DNA of 64,000 nt from Sodiomyces alkalinus F11 (lineage: Eukaryota > Ascomycota > Sordariomycetes > Glomerellales > Plectosphaerellaceae), in NCBI RefSeq assembly GCF_003711515.1, contig NW_021167085.1, forward strand, positions 2,132,452 through 2,196,451, given 5' to 3'. Positions 43,722 through 57,241 of the stretch are shown piece after piece; within the stretch, counting starts at the first letter, position 1; every line of letters begins with the position of its first letter. The translations under genes and the position numbers were made by a program. The notes under the pieces were generated by a model. That model was given only the letters and a program-made list of their open reading frames with translations, was not told where the DNA came from and searched no databases.

Positions 43722-44559
43722 ATATAGTGCTCGGAGGCGGATTTATTCGGCGTCCTTAAAGTATTCTAACCCTGATTAGAGTAATAGAGGCGCTCGAGGG
43801 AGGTTCCGGCCCTCCTAAACGGATTATTAGTTAATAACCCTAAGAAGAATATAAAGATAACGACTAAGGAAGGATTTAACGATTTAAGACTAAGGGGAAA
43901 TTAGCCCTAATAAGATTAGGAAAAGAAATAACTACTTAGGTAAGAGTTAAAGAACTATTAACACTTTTAATTATAAGACCCGCCGCTATAGAGGTAGTAA
44001 TTATAGCGGAAGAAACCGATTAGATCACGATAGAGTTAGATTCCGGATATAGAATAGACTCGATAGGGGGCTTATAACCCTTACCACTAATTACAATAGA
44101 TTCTCGCACGACGGTAAAGAAAAGATAAGACTGCCGAGAGTAGCTTACCCGGATTAGGGTAACTAAACCCTAGTAGACCTAATAAAAAGCTAATACTAAG
44201 TATAGGAGCGAAATAACGATACCTTATAAGAGGACCCGATAATCTAGTAAGGACCTCTATAGACCCCGTAAACAGGTCGTGATACTTCTTTACGAGGCTT
44301 AGCGGGTAATACTTTTAATATTAATAGCCGTGAGTATAGCCCCTTTACTAATAGGTAATCTCCTACTCGTGGGGGGCTTTTCCTTTAAGGTGAGTTAGAA
44401 AAGCTAGACCCCGAAGATAAGTATTAAGGAGTAAAACCTAGGACCGTCCTCTTATTAAAGACCTTATTACTCTTATTAAGATAAGATAATATATATAATA
44501 ACCTAGCTAGTATCTAGAATACCTATAGGATCTTCTCGCTAGACGATTAGTTTAAGGAA

Positions 44560-47030
44560 CCTTTCCCTAAACACCCTAAGCGCCCTAATCCTATTATTAT
44601 TATTCGCCTACCCCCTTGTACTTATACCTAAAACACTATAGATACTTAGACTCAGTATCGTAAGCCTACCCCTATTATCGTTATTAGCGACTCCGACGAT
44701 AAGGCTCCTTTACCGGCTATTCCCCCTATTCTTACGCCTGCCATTTCTACTACCCCTAATTAGGGGAACCACGATATCGGGGCTACGGCCTTACCTCCGC
44801 CCGCTTCTAGGCCGACTACTATATCTACCACGGCTCCGGCTACTATTTCGATAACTGCCCCTAATACTACCCCTATTACTGCCCCTGCCTAGCCTATCTT
44901 CACTGCCTAGCCCGCTTCGAACGCTTCCTCTACTACCGCTAAAGACCTAATTAAGCTGCTATAAGCCCTAATAAGCCGTGACCGAGAGAGCACTATCGCC
45001 GAGGTCGTTAGAGTTAGAGCCCTGCCCCGTACTACTGTTATATCGAGAGCACCCCTAAATCCCCTCGCTACTAGAGCTCCCCGTTCTAGTAGTAAGTCCC
45101 TCTCTATATTCCTTTAGCAGTACGATAACTATACTAAGCTTAACCGCCTTAGTAAAGCTGATAAGATCACCTACGTTAACCTATACACGGACACGGCTAT
45201 TTTTCCCGCTATTAAACGCTTAGTTAGAGAGGTTTAAGCCGATAAGAACGGTTAGTCTAATCTAGTTAAGACGCTCGTTAAAGAGTTCTTTTATCTAGAT
45301 CCTGACTACTAACTTAACTTCTCTTACGAGGTTTATTAGCTTCGGGTAAAGTATAAGACGTATAAGATTAATAGCGTTTATTAGGTTAGGGACTTACTAT
45401 AGTAAATTACTATCTAGAAGGCTAAGGCAGAGCGGGTCTGAGGCACTTTTATCGAGGACTCTAAGCTCTACGGTATTATTCTTACTATTCTGTATAGGGA
45501 TATCTATATATTTATCGCTAATAAGCTTAAGATTTAAGGCACCCACTTAAGAAAGATAGTTAAGAGCTATAAGCTACTTTTAGACCTACTATGCGAGTAG
45601 TCTACGGATATTTAGGAAGTAAAGAGTAAGCCTATAGATAGGGACGCTATACTAGGTATAGCTAAATCTAATTAGCCTAATAGTACCGCTTTCTAGCCCA
45701 CGATCTTAAGGCGGCCTACTATAGTTTAGGAGTCTATAGCCTCTTAATCGGATATAGATAAGCTCGCCAACCTCCTTAAGAAGTATACTATTTCCCTTAT
45801 CTATAATAGAGCTAAAGGCGTTAGGGGTATTACCGCCTAAGTACTCGCCCTATCTAAGAGGATAGGTATAGAGAAGGTCTAAGCCCTCCTCGCCACGAAG
45901 TCTAATCTAAAGAACGCCTTTTATACCGTCCTTAAGCACGCCCCTTAGCCTACGATAACTGCTTTAGTACACTTCGCCACCCCTAATTAGGCTAATAGTG
46001 CCGCTTCCTAGCCTAATAATGCCTAGTATACCGAGGAGATCTACTACGGAGGACCCCGCCCTAGATATAATAACCGGCGTAATAATAGCCGCTCGACCTA
46101 GTAACACGATAACCGCCTAGGATAGCACAGAGGTGCTTAGAATAATAGCTAGCCCCTATTAGCTCGCTACTACTACTACGGCTAAGAAGGGTATTAGAGA
46201 GATAACTACCCTATCCTAATCCACGATAACGCCTATAACCTAGTTAAGTAAGAGTTCTCCGCGTATTTAGTTATAGATTAGACCGGTACCTAGGTAGTCT
46301 GCCTAAAAAGCGAGCTATAAGTTAACGAGTACTGGCCACACTAACGCCTTATACTGTATTAGCTGGCTACTAAGCTTTATAACCGATTTAAGGAGCTCGT
46401 AGACCTTTATATTAAGACCTTTTAGCCCGCTACCCTCCCCTATAAGACTAATAAGACTAATAGGCTTATAATTAAGTATACAGTTAAGCAGGCATAGAAG
46501 CAGTAGACCGGTTAGAGTAGTTAGGCCACCTAAGCCACTTAAGCCTTAAGGGTTACTAAGGTCACGGGATCTATTAATTTTATTACTACTAAAGTGTATA
46601 CTATATCTATATCGCGACCCACCTCGACTAAACCCCAGGACCCTTTTCGTACTATTAGGAGTGGTAGAGTTAGTAAACCCACGCTAAAAGTAGCTAGTTC
46701 CCCTGATTAGGCTATTTAATAGACCCTAATAACTCCGGAAAGCTCCTAGAGGGTTATAGAGATAGTTAACGACACCGATATAGACGACGGTCTAACACCT
46801 GATTCGATAGGCCCTATATCTAGACCTACTACTACCTTAACTACGACTCGGCCTATCTCGCGAGCCTCGGCTTAAAAGAATACCCTTAACTTATTTAACT
46901 AGGAGGCCGTTATATAGAAGGTCCGCGAGAAGAGCCTAAAGCACCTTTTAGAGATAGAGGTTAAGATTCTTATAGTTTACCTCCTCTCTATTAATAGAGC
47001 TATCCTCGCGGACTATAGGAGACGCTAAGG
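44560..47030 (+). pseudogene. Gypsy-L Gag relic
   Basis: Long frame broken by TAG/TAA. N-terminal low-complexity Pro/Thr/Ala part with PIIVISDSDDK (44,671-44,703), a capsid-like helical middle (about 45,120-45,620), and a CCHC knuckle at about 46,168-46,215 now reading YYYYGxEGYxRDNYP (Cys and His turned to Tyr). A C-terminal extension has VIEIVNDTDIDDG (about 46,754-46,792). The two acidic-flanked hydrophobic motifs resemble SUMO-interaction motifs. Confidence 0.7.
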
Positions 47031-47209
47031 TTAATCGGTACCCAGGTAAAGCCTTGTAAGGTTATCCGCTTAATCCCTAAAGAGGCCTTTTTTATAGACT
47101 CTTTACCTTTAGGACCCGAACGCCCTATATAGTTTACGAATACCGCGACCGCTACCCCTACGCCTAATAGTACCCTATCTATCACGCCCGCCCCGACGAT
47201 TAATAAACT

Positions 47210-50200
47210 AAAGCCTCCTAATATTTACGCTAAGTATATAACGATACGGGTTAGCCTAACTAAGCGAATAGCTAAGGCCTACCCTACGGAGGACCGTTTT
47301 TACGTAGTTATTAATATAGGAGCTATCTTTAATACTATCCGGCTAGACCTTATAGAGAAGCTAGGACTACGGGGCCGTATCGGTAAAAGTAATATCGTGA
47401 TTAAGGGGATTGACAACGTGGATAGGGTAAATAGTGTAGGATATCTAAAGGAGCACCTTTAGGTCGGGGACTAGCACGGGAAACTCTATTTTATAGTAAT
47501 CGAGGGAATAGGGCCTAGGATACTTCTTAGCCTGCCGTTCTAACTTAATAGTCACGCCTTTTTCACCTATAGAGACGGATAGATCGATATAGACTTCGCC
47601 CACGGGGGCGCCTATATTATTATCCCTATCGCTAGTGAAGAATAAGTCGATAACCGCCCTTATAGATAAAGCCAGCCTAAGTTTAAAGAGGAGGAGAAGC
47701 GTTAAGAAGAGGAGGATTTAATCGATTTAAGTATTGGATAATAGGGGGAGGACGGCGTCCTTTATAGTTAGTCCGGGGCCGCTATCTTAATATCGAGTAA
47801 CGATAGGATTAGCGGTTCGCCCGACTAGGGGGCGAAAGAGAAGGAGGAGAAGGAGGAGAGGAAGAAGAAGAAGAGCGACGACGATGTTTTCTTTTATTTA
47901 GATAATAAGGACGCTACTGCTTTAGTAGCCTTCCTGTTTACGGAGGAGGTAAAGCCCCTAACGAAGAGAATTTATATAGCCTTAAGGGCGATACCACGAA
48001 ATTAGGGCCGAGGATATAAGAGGTGTGTCGCGGAGGCTCCCTATATAATAACTACGACTATATAATAATAACTAATTTATACTAACCACTTATCTTTTTC
48101 GACTTTTCTATACTACCATTAGCCTAATTACCCTAATAGCCTCTTAGTCTTACATTTTCGAAAGGACCGGATAACGTAGGATAATTCCTAGATAAGAGCG
48201 CGCGAGGCTCTAAAGAAAGAGGAGGATAGTATTACTAGTATAGCCGCGGTTATGATAAGGAGGCTATAGTAGCCGAAGAGGAGGAAGGCCTAGAATCTTA
48301 TTAAAGAAGTATACTATCCCCCTAATCCCGAAGGCGTCTTTACTATATAGAAGCCGAAGGCTCTTAAGGTTTACCCTCTTAACGATATTCCGTCTAATAG
48401 AAGTATCCCCGATAAAGACCCCTAATAAAAGAAGAATATCCTCGTAGAAATTAAAGAGAAAGACTAGGAGCTAGAAGACGAGCGGTTTATTAGCCTGATT
48501 ATACCGAAGTTTTCTAAAACTATACCCCGTTCGCGCCTTATACCCGAAAGACTCGACGCTATTCTAAAGACCGTCGATTACTTAACCGTAGAGGAAAAGG
48601 AGCTCCTAATAAAGGTCCTCCTAAACAGAGAGGCAGCTATTATATAGGATTAGACTAAGTGCGGCCGCCTTAACGAACGGGTAGCCCCTCTATAGAAGAT
48701 TCGAGCGGTTCCTTATAAGGCGTAGCAGGCGAAGGGGATCCCTATCCCTAAGGCTCTAAAGTCTATAGTCGTGTAGATAATAAAGGACCGCCTTAAGAAA
48801 GGTATAATCGAGGAGAGCTATATAGCCTATTATAACCCCTTATTCTTAGTTAAGAAGAAGGACGGTAATATACGGCTTATTAACTCGGCTACTAAGATTA
48901 ACGTACTAACCCTTTAAGATACCTTTATACCGCCTAAGGCCGACGAGTTCTCCGAGGATTTCGCTATATATAAGCTTATATCCCTCTTAGACCTCTTTTT
49001 CGGCTATAATTAGGTCACCCTTAATAAGGAGTCTTAAGATCTAACTACCTTTATAACTATTATTAGACTCTTTAGGATATATACCCTTCCTTAGGGGGCC
49101 ACTAATTTAGTAGCCTAATTTATACGTATTATAACCCGTATCCTTTACGGCCTTATTCCCTAGTATTATAGACCCTTTAGTAACGATATTATAGTAAAAG
49201 GACCGATAACCACCTATAAGGATACTCTGATTAGACCTAGAGTCCGCCGTTTTATAGCCGAGTATATCGCTAATATCGATAAAGTGCTTCTTAACGTGGA
49301 GCTAGCTAGAGGCATTATTATAGGTATTAAGAGCTAGTAGTATTAGAAAGCAGCCACTATTATAGGCTATATCTACGGTACTAATAGCCGTTCCCCTAAG
49401 CAGGCTAAGATTACCAAGGTCCGAGAGTAGGAAAGGTATAATACGGTCTCTAACGTTCGTTTATTCCTCGGTCTCGCCACCTTTTACCGAGTCTAGATTT
49501 ATAAATTCGCTATTATTACTGGACCCCTAACCTACCTGCTACGGAAGAATACTGCCTTTAAGTAGGGGGAGCCTTAATAACACGCTATAAACGCCCTTAA
49601 GAAAGCCCTTACCACTGCCCCTATCCTAATCACTATCCAGTACGGCGAAGGCGTAGGAGTTATCTACGTTATCGTCGATACTAGTATAGATAGATAGGGT
49701 AGAATCCTTAGATAGTATATTAAGGATAAGAGAGCCGTGGCATGGTACGAAAGCGGATACTAGTCTCCTATAGAGAGGGTCTATAACGCTAGTAAGCTAG
49801 AGCTAAGGGGTGTCCTAAAGACCCTTCGGCGCCTACGTAACTACCTTTATAGGGTTTACTTTATCCTTAAAACCGATGCCTAAGCCCTCCTATTCTAATT
49901 AAAAGGATCTACTACTAACCTCCCTAATACCCTAATTACCCGATAGCTCGCCTGGATCCGACTCTTCGACTTTAACGTTAAGTATATTAAAGAATCTAAG
50001 AATACTATAGCTGATAGACTCTCGCGGATACCCGGAATACCCTCTAATTAGGCTAACGACGATATCGAAGGAGGCCTAGACGACTTCGTAGACGATAGAA
50101 TCTTCCTTACGGAAGCCGAGAAGCAGTTTAACGACCCTGTCTTAGCTAACGATATCCTTGATAAGGACCTTACCTAGAGTTAGTTTTCCCGATAAATAGC

Positions 50201-51750
50201 CACCTTCTTAACGACCTTTCGCGTGGCTTAGGGGAATAGATTCTAAGGAAGCCCGTAGAGTTAAAGATAGAGCTACCCGTGTATTCCTTAAGGATAGACT
50301 ACTATAGACCCGAGTAACTAAAGCCGATTCGACCCCTAAACGCTAGATTAACAATAAGGATACCTAGGTTAACCTAATTAGGAGAGCCTACGACGAATCC
50401 GGACACCGAGAAAGGTAAGGCACCTACTATCGCCTCGCCGCTAACTACTTTTAGGATAGTATCTATAAGAGCGTTTAGAGGTTTATCGAGTCCTGTTCTG
50501 AATACTAGGCCCGCTATAGCCGTTCCTAGGAAGACCCCCTAATCGTAATAAGCCTGCCCGAGGCCGCCCTCTCTTTTACCTAGGTCTGCCTAAACGTTTA
50601 ATATCTCTAAGGATAATATCTAGTAAAGGCCCGCTATATATTTATAGGTTAGGTTAAGGCCTGACTACTAAAGAAGAACACGTTTAAGGCTATTACCTTA
50701 TTCCTGTAAGAAGATATAATCTATAGGTATAGGGTTTATATAATCCTCCTTATAGATAGAGGTCTAGAGAATAAGGGTTATATAATCGAGCTAAACCGTC
50801 GCTATAGGACTACTTAGAAGCTTGCCTTAGCCTACTACCCCCGCGCTAATAGCCTTAACGAGATTAGGTATAAGGCTATTACCCACACTCTATCTATTTA
50901 GTTAAAGCTTTACCCTAGAGCCCTTTATAAGATCCTCCTGATAGTCCTTTTCGCTAACCGTATAACGGTAAGAGCTTTTACTGGCCGTACGCCTTTCTTC
51001 CTTCGACACGGCTATAAGGCTATTACCCTAATCGAGATAACCTGCTTAGCCTAGAGAGTACTAGACTAGGGCCGCGTTAAAACCCCTAAGGATAAGATAA
51101 TACTTCGGTTAAGGGCTTTTACCTAGCTTAATACTAACTAATAAGCTACTATTACTATAATCACTAAATAACGAGGGTAACGGATAGCCTATATTAACGC
51201 TAGCCGTGCCCGGGTACTCCGTAAGTAAAGGCTATAAGTTAAGGATCTTATACTAGTTCACGATACTAAGAAAGCTATCGATATAAGCCGTAAGGCTAAG
51301 CTCGACTACCACTAAAACAGCCTATATCGTATCCGGAAGGCTAATCACGATAATAAGTCCTTTATCCTCGAGACTCTTACTAGGGAAGAATTAAAAGGGA
51401 TTACTTTTACCGCTAACCGCCTAAAGAAGTTTATTAAAAACGACGATAAGCACTAGGAGCCTAAGGACTAGACTATACTTAAACGGGACTATAGCGAAGA
51501 GCTTAAGATTACGTACCCTGCCCGAGGAGCGCCTATCACCGAAGAAGTCACCGAAGCACCCCTTTTACCTAGCGAGGACCCTAAGGAAGATACTAAGGCC
51601 GAGGATAACGTTAGTTCCCCTAATTATACTATTAACGGTATTTTACGCCGCTCCGAGACACTAAGAGAGTTATTAGGGGAGTATTATAAAAAGCTAGAAG
51701 AAGAGTTAAAAAAGGTAAGGGAGTCTGGTACCGTTAAGGTGCAGATTCTA
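47210..51750 (+). pseudogene. Gypsy-L Pol relic: protease, RT, RNase H, integrase
   Basis: Retropepsin-like VINIGAIFNTIRLDLIEKLGL (about 47,310-47,372; the catalytic DTG-type site is changed). RT: NPLFLVKKKDGNIRLIN (about 48,835), LLDLFFGYN, ILYGLIP, and FSNDIIVKGP for the active site (about 49,178-49,207; catalytic Asp pair now ND). RNase H with VIYVIVDTSIDR (about 49,665). Integrase from about 50,390 to 51,500 with YKSVxRFIESC, RVYIILLIDRGLE, RYKAITHTLS and a basic/chromo-like tail ending EELKKVRESGTVKVQIL at about 51,750. Confidence 0.8.
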
Positions 51751-53185
51751 TAGCGCCTAGATTTTAACCCGAGTAAGTATAAGGATTATACTAGCGAGCT
51801 ATATTTTATTCCTTATTATTATTTTCCCTAATTTCCTTTATTTTTAAAGCCTATACTTGCTAGGAGGCTACCGTATAGTTATAGGGCCGAGGATAAATAA
51901 AGCTAAGTCTTTTATCCACCCAGAGTCGCGATATACGCTAGTATAAAGGGCGTAAACCTATAAATAATCTTCCTAACTACTACTCTAATCCGTTTCTTTT
52001 TTAAACTTTTACCTTTATTGCCCTGATTAGAGACACTATAAACCTATTTAGACTTATTTCCCCGATTCAAAGACTTTTCCCTATATGTATTATTTATTAT
52101 ATTATAAGTAAGCCTAACTATATAGACGTTATAGAGATATACTACTATACACTCTCTTTTCTATAATAAGTACAGGTTTCTTTTATTATAATCTTAAATT
52201 CTTTACTTCTATTCCCCTAATTACCGTATAATTTATCGGACCTAAGCTAAATTACACCTGGTTTAATATAAGCTACCTATTCTACGGAAGGGAGTTATAG
52301 TCGGGAATAACTAGTATAAGAATAGTTATTAAGGGTATAATATAATTAAGAGAAATACTATTAGAGGCTATAAGCCGTAAACCGTAAATCTCTCCTTTAC
52401 TAACCCTAGTACTAGTAACTTATTAGGTTATTACGTTAATCTTAAAGGCCGATTTTAGAAGTATAAGAGCTACCCCCTTCCTACTACTTAAAGCCCCCTT
52501 CTCCTAATCTCTATTACTAATCGCTCTCCCTATAACTAATATTATACCCCTATTCTCCTAACTATACCTATATATACTACCCTTAAGCCTACTATACGTA
52601 AGTTCCTCGTCCGGAAAGAAAAGACTAATACTATACCTATCACTAAAAAAGTAAGTTCAAGACACTAAGTCAACAGCGTTAAGAGCCCCGCTAGAAAAAC
52701 CCCTAATAAAGAAAAACGTAATATTACGACAATAACGGCGGTAATAATAATAAAAACCAGAAAACCCGGGGATTCCCTAGTTTTATGAGCCTAATTAAGC
52801 GATTACCGGCCGCTACCTATAAATCTCATTCTTCTTATAAGGGCTTTATCAGTAGATAGGCCCGTGGAGTCTACTCGTGTAGAGTTGAAAACGGATTATT
52901 ATAAAGAGAAGAAAAAAGAGAAGAAGATAAGCCACGAAGAAGACCTCCTTTTATACCTTATTTCCCCTAACCTTACTACCTATTCCCCTGATTAGACCTA
53001 TTATAAAGTTCTCGCGGAAAGAGTAATGCCCTAAATACTAGGGAACGTCACTGTATAGAAATCCCGTTTATCTAGTAGAGATATATTATTTAGATAATTA
53101 ACTATCTAATTCCCTTCCCTATAAGCTACCCTATAAACCGCGTACCTATCCATACCACCTATTCCCCTAATTATAAAGTACCCTA
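51751..53185. other. Gypsy-L spacer after pol
   Basis: 1.4 kb with frequent stops on both strands, pyrimidine-rich at 51,980-52,200. No motif recognised. Probably untranslated spacer between pol and the accessory frames. Confidence 0.4.
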
Positions 53186-54219
53186 TTAAGTAAATAACTT
53201 AGTTTCTAGGTTAGAATAGCTTTTATAGTCACCTTCCTTAGGCCCATACTTCTTAAAGACCCGGCGCTAGACCTAAGCCCCCTTAGGAAGCAGAATAGTC
53301 TAGTAGATAACTGTTTCCTCCCGGTTAGGCACCTCCTTAGCCTTACGGATAATATTATAATACCTATCTACCTCCTTCCTATACCGAGCTAAGAGTATTA
53401 GGATAAGACTAAGCAAGCTATCGTAAGCCTTAGAGGTCTTACCACTATAGGCCTAGCGTATTTAGCGAGTAATCTCGTGGCCTATAGCGGTTATATTAAC
53501 CAGGAAAACGCCAGTCCAAGGGGAGTAAATCGGGTATCATGTATCGTTATAGAAAGACTACGGTAGCACTAAGTTATCCTTAGGGAGGGGATTATAGTGT
53601 TTAAAGCCGGGGTGATTATTATCGGGCTAGCTAATCTTATACTTAGCCTACTAGAAGTCCTTACGGAGGCCCTTATCTCGGAACGTGTAAGTAGACTTAT
53701 AGAATAGATAGTTAGCGTAGTCGGGGAAGCGTGGATTCTGCGGTAGGGAGACGCACTTATAGAATAGGTACGTGATTTTATTATTAACCCGATCTATTAT
53801 AGCTATTTAGCGTTCTTCGTAGCACTAATAGGGCACCTTATTAACTACGCTATATACCTGCACGATAAATGCCCTAGCGGCGTAAGGCCGTATTATAATC
53901 TTTATAATATACTCTTTTTAGGGGCCCGCGAGATCCCTAGCTATAAAGATATAACGGCGGAATAAGGGCGTGTTAAAGAAGTCACGTATTTCCCTAAATA
54001 AAGCCTATTCCACGTCCTGGTTAATAATATTTAATAAAGTATCCTAAAACCGGTTCGTAACGGTAAGCCGGGTATCTGAATCGATAATAGAAGATAGAAG
54101 GTCGAGCTTAACGTATAAAACGCCGCCCTTACTAGCCACCTTAAACTAACCGATATAAGTGTTAACCTTAGCACTAAAGTCAGCACGCCCTAATCAGAGT
54201 AACCACGAGAAATAAGGAA
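53186..54219 (-). pseudogene. Gypsy-L antisense ORF, function unknown
   Basis: About 340 codons on the minus strand without frameshift, interrupted by TAA/TAG and one TGA, ending at 53,186 after SNLETKLFT. Seen: FSAKVNTYIG, GGVLYVKLDLLSSIIDSDTR, VSLPQNPRFPDYANYLFYKS, FLVNITAIGHEITR, and a Lys/Arg-rich C terminus. An acceptor-like CTGATTAG at its 5' side suggests a possible upstream exon. It opposes gag-pol and converges with it. No known domain recognised. Confidence 0.55.
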
Positions 54220-55139
54220 GGAAAACTTATAATTATATCTATAGGCGTTACCTAAACGTTATACTCGTTAAGAGTACCCCTCGTTAAACGCGTCTTAGAC
54301 TAAAACCACGGAATAGGCTTAACGGACTCCTATCTACTAATAGCCTTCTTACGTTTATACGGTTCCGCTTTATTTAATACCCTGATTATATACTTAGAAG
54401 CTATAGTATACGTTCGAGAAGTTAGGAAGTTATTATAGTAATAGTGCTATCGGTAAAGATAACTATAAAAGTAGTGATATTACTTAGAAAAAGAGGAACA
54501 AAGAGCCGGGGATTCTATATCTTTTATATTTAAGAGATAGATAAGCAGAGACGTTAATTAAGCGGCTTATAGCTTCTATAAGTTAAGAGAGGCGTCTTTA
54601 ATAAAGTAATTATAATTATTCGACCTGCCTTTATAGCTATTTATAGCTACCTCCTTTTATTTTCCTTTATTATAGAATCACGACTCCGCCCACTACCTAA
54701 TAATAAACGAAGAGCCTTAATAGATATTTGCTAGCTAATTATAGTAAGCGTTTCTAACGTCGATTTCCTAATTTAGCACCTTCTTTCCGATTTTATAAAG
54801 GCTATCTTTATCACGACTTAGGAAATAACCTCCTTTAACGACTAAAAGACTGTTTGAGCTGTAGTTATAAGCTAAGGACTCCTGCTTAAAGGGAAGAGCC
54901 TTTAGAAAAGGTCCTCGGAGGATAAATAAAACCCTCCTCGGCCTTAATCCTAATCTCCCCCCTTTCGATATTTCCTTATAGACTTAGGCTTACCTATTCT
55001 TCCCTATTATATTTTACCCCTTTTCCGCTATTTCGATCTCCTCGTTCCCCCCCCCCCCGAACGTCCCTTTTTCCCTTTTTCTCTCTTTTTTTCGTAAGGA
55101 ATTATTACTAAAGACCCTAATTAGGGTAACGTAAGTAAC
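54220..55139. other. Spacer between the two Gypsy-L accessory ORFs
   Basis: No clear frame. Contains a C10 run at about 55,049-55,058 and T-rich tracts. The two accessory frames point away from each other from here, so it could have held a bidirectional promoter; this is inference. Confidence 0.35.
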
Positions 55140-57030
55140 CGTAAACACTAGATTCTACGAATATCGACGCTATAGCTGCTAATAACTCTATAGACTAGTA
55201 GGCCACCGCCCCTAAGGGCTTAGACCTGAATAAGGGTATTTAGCCTAAAGGACGGACTATTATCGAGTCGAGTATTAGGCCCTATAAGGAGTACAACCCT
55301 AAGAAGAGTAGGTGGGCGTTCTTAGTAAGTGGTTTACCGTACCGCCTTTTTAAGGCTGTAGATAATAATACCCCTTATACTAGGTTTAGAGCTATCTTAA
55401 AGGACGGCTAGTAGATAGTTTAGGGACTCCTGGATAAGAATAAGAATAACGGGTTAGATATAGAGGCTATAGGGCTCGCCGTATTATAATCGCCTCTAAT
55501 AATCTTATATAGCGAAGGATATCTTAAGGTCCCTTTTATCTTAATATTAGCCTACCGGCTACGTAAAGATATTAAGGCCGATAGGTAGTAAGAGAAGAGT
55601 ATTATAGAAGAAGTGATAAGTATAGTGGTTAGCCGTAGGTAAGGGGATTTAAGGCCTATAGTGTTCCTTAATAAGATTCCGTACTAGGGAATAGATACTA
55701 AGGGTAAGGCGGAGTTTATAACTGTCTCCGATAAGGCGCGGTAATATACTAAAACTAGCCGCTTTATCCCTATAATCTATTATATCGACGGTAACTATTT
55801 CGTTAGTCTAATTATCGACTAGGAGACTTAGATTATATATAGGTATGATAGTATATAGTCTAACGGTAAAGGTAAATAACGCCTCCTCGAAGTCGCCCGT
55901 CTTATAATATAATGGATAATTTCTATTAGAGCTCCTAAAAAAGCCGTTAATAGTATAGCTAAAAAGTTCTATATTATCCTTAGCTCTATATAGCTAGACG
56001 GTTACTTATATAGTCCTTTTATTATAGAATGGATTAAAGCTTTAGTCTAAGAGGGATACCTATTCCTTTAGAGCTCTAAGATTTATAGGTTTACTTAAGG
56101 TCGCTATTACGGGAATAATATAGGGGAATATACTCGGTATATTAAAGAATGCAGGGTAATTTATATTAGTAAACTCTTTAGCTTCGGTTACTATGTAGAA
56201 CTGGCTATAAAGCCCGCGACGCCGCCTCCCGAGGCCCCTAAGACGACTAGATTCTAGCCTACTAATAAGACTAAGAAATAGATACCGGTTAACCTACCTA
56301 AGGGTCCTAAGACTCGTAAGACGCCTAAAGTTAAGGAAAAGTCTATTAACCTTACTAATTCCCCTAATCCCGAGATTATAGACCTTACTAACTTATCCGG
56401 CTAGAGTTTCCAGGACCCCTTAGTATTATCCGATAGTAGTAATAACGTCGACAACGTAGGTCTTAGTGGTCTTAAGCTCTAAACACCTAAGGGTAAGAAA
56501 GCCGTGAAGCAGACGCCGCCGGCTATTAAGAAAACGCCGCCCCTAAAGATACCGAAGATGCCTAAGACGCCTCAGACTCTAAAGGCCTCTAAACCCTCTA
56601 CCGCTTTAAAGAAAAGGAGTTACGATATCTAAGATAAATAGGAAGAGGAGGCGAAGTATTAGGCTAAGGGCACGGAGATATCTTATTACCTGCTTTACTA
56701 TAGACTCATAGATATACGGCCTCTAGCTAAGCGCGTTAGTCCTATTAGACCAAGCCTATACACTAAAGAAGAATAGGTTAAGTCCTTTAATAACCTATAC
56801 CGAGTAGGCCTCCGTGATATAGTAGCTAATAGCGCGCTATATCTACCGCCGCCTCGGGCTATACCTTAGGAAGGATAGCTTTATTATAACGCGGGGATTA
56901 AATAGGAGGCAGATAAGGCTACCGCTAATTAAGAGGCTAGGAAGGCTAATAAGCCTAACTATATAGTCGGAGGAAAAACCTTACGAAAGCGTAAGTAGAG
57001 GTATATATAGAGGATTAGATAAGAGATATC
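55140..57030 (+). pseudogene. Gypsy-L accessory ORF with Ulp1/C48-like cysteine protease domain
   Basis: About 630 codons in one frame, interrupted only by TAA/TAG. The middle (about 55,770-56,060) has the spacing of a Ulp1-type domain: YYIDGNYFVSLIID, where Tyr at 55,796-55,798 stands where the catalytic His is expected (CAT/CAC to TAT by RIP); YRYDSI with Asp intact at 55,847-55,849; a TAG at 55,991 where the oxyanion Gln is expected; and LDGYLYSPFIIEW with Tyr at 56,009-56,011 in place of the nucleophile Cys. Then a basic Pro/Lys-rich region with NPEIIDLTNLS (56,366-56,398), a SUMO-interaction-like motif, and a Lys/Arg-rich tail. The family cleaves SUMO or other ubiquitin-like modifiers. 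Dead here; assignment rests on motif spacing and RIP logic. Confidence 0.65.
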
Positions 57031-57241
57031 TTAAGGAAATAGTCGGTAAAGATAGTAAGGGAATAGTATATACGGAGGAACTAGAACTAAGAAGATCCCT
57101 AATCAGATATACGTGGAGGACGGGGTGATTAGAGGAATAAGGGTATACGATAGCTCTTTACTTAGTTTACTTACTTATATCTGCATATTTTTAGGAGTTA
57201 TTTACGCTACGAGGGCGTAATCGAGATAACTAGGGCCGTAT

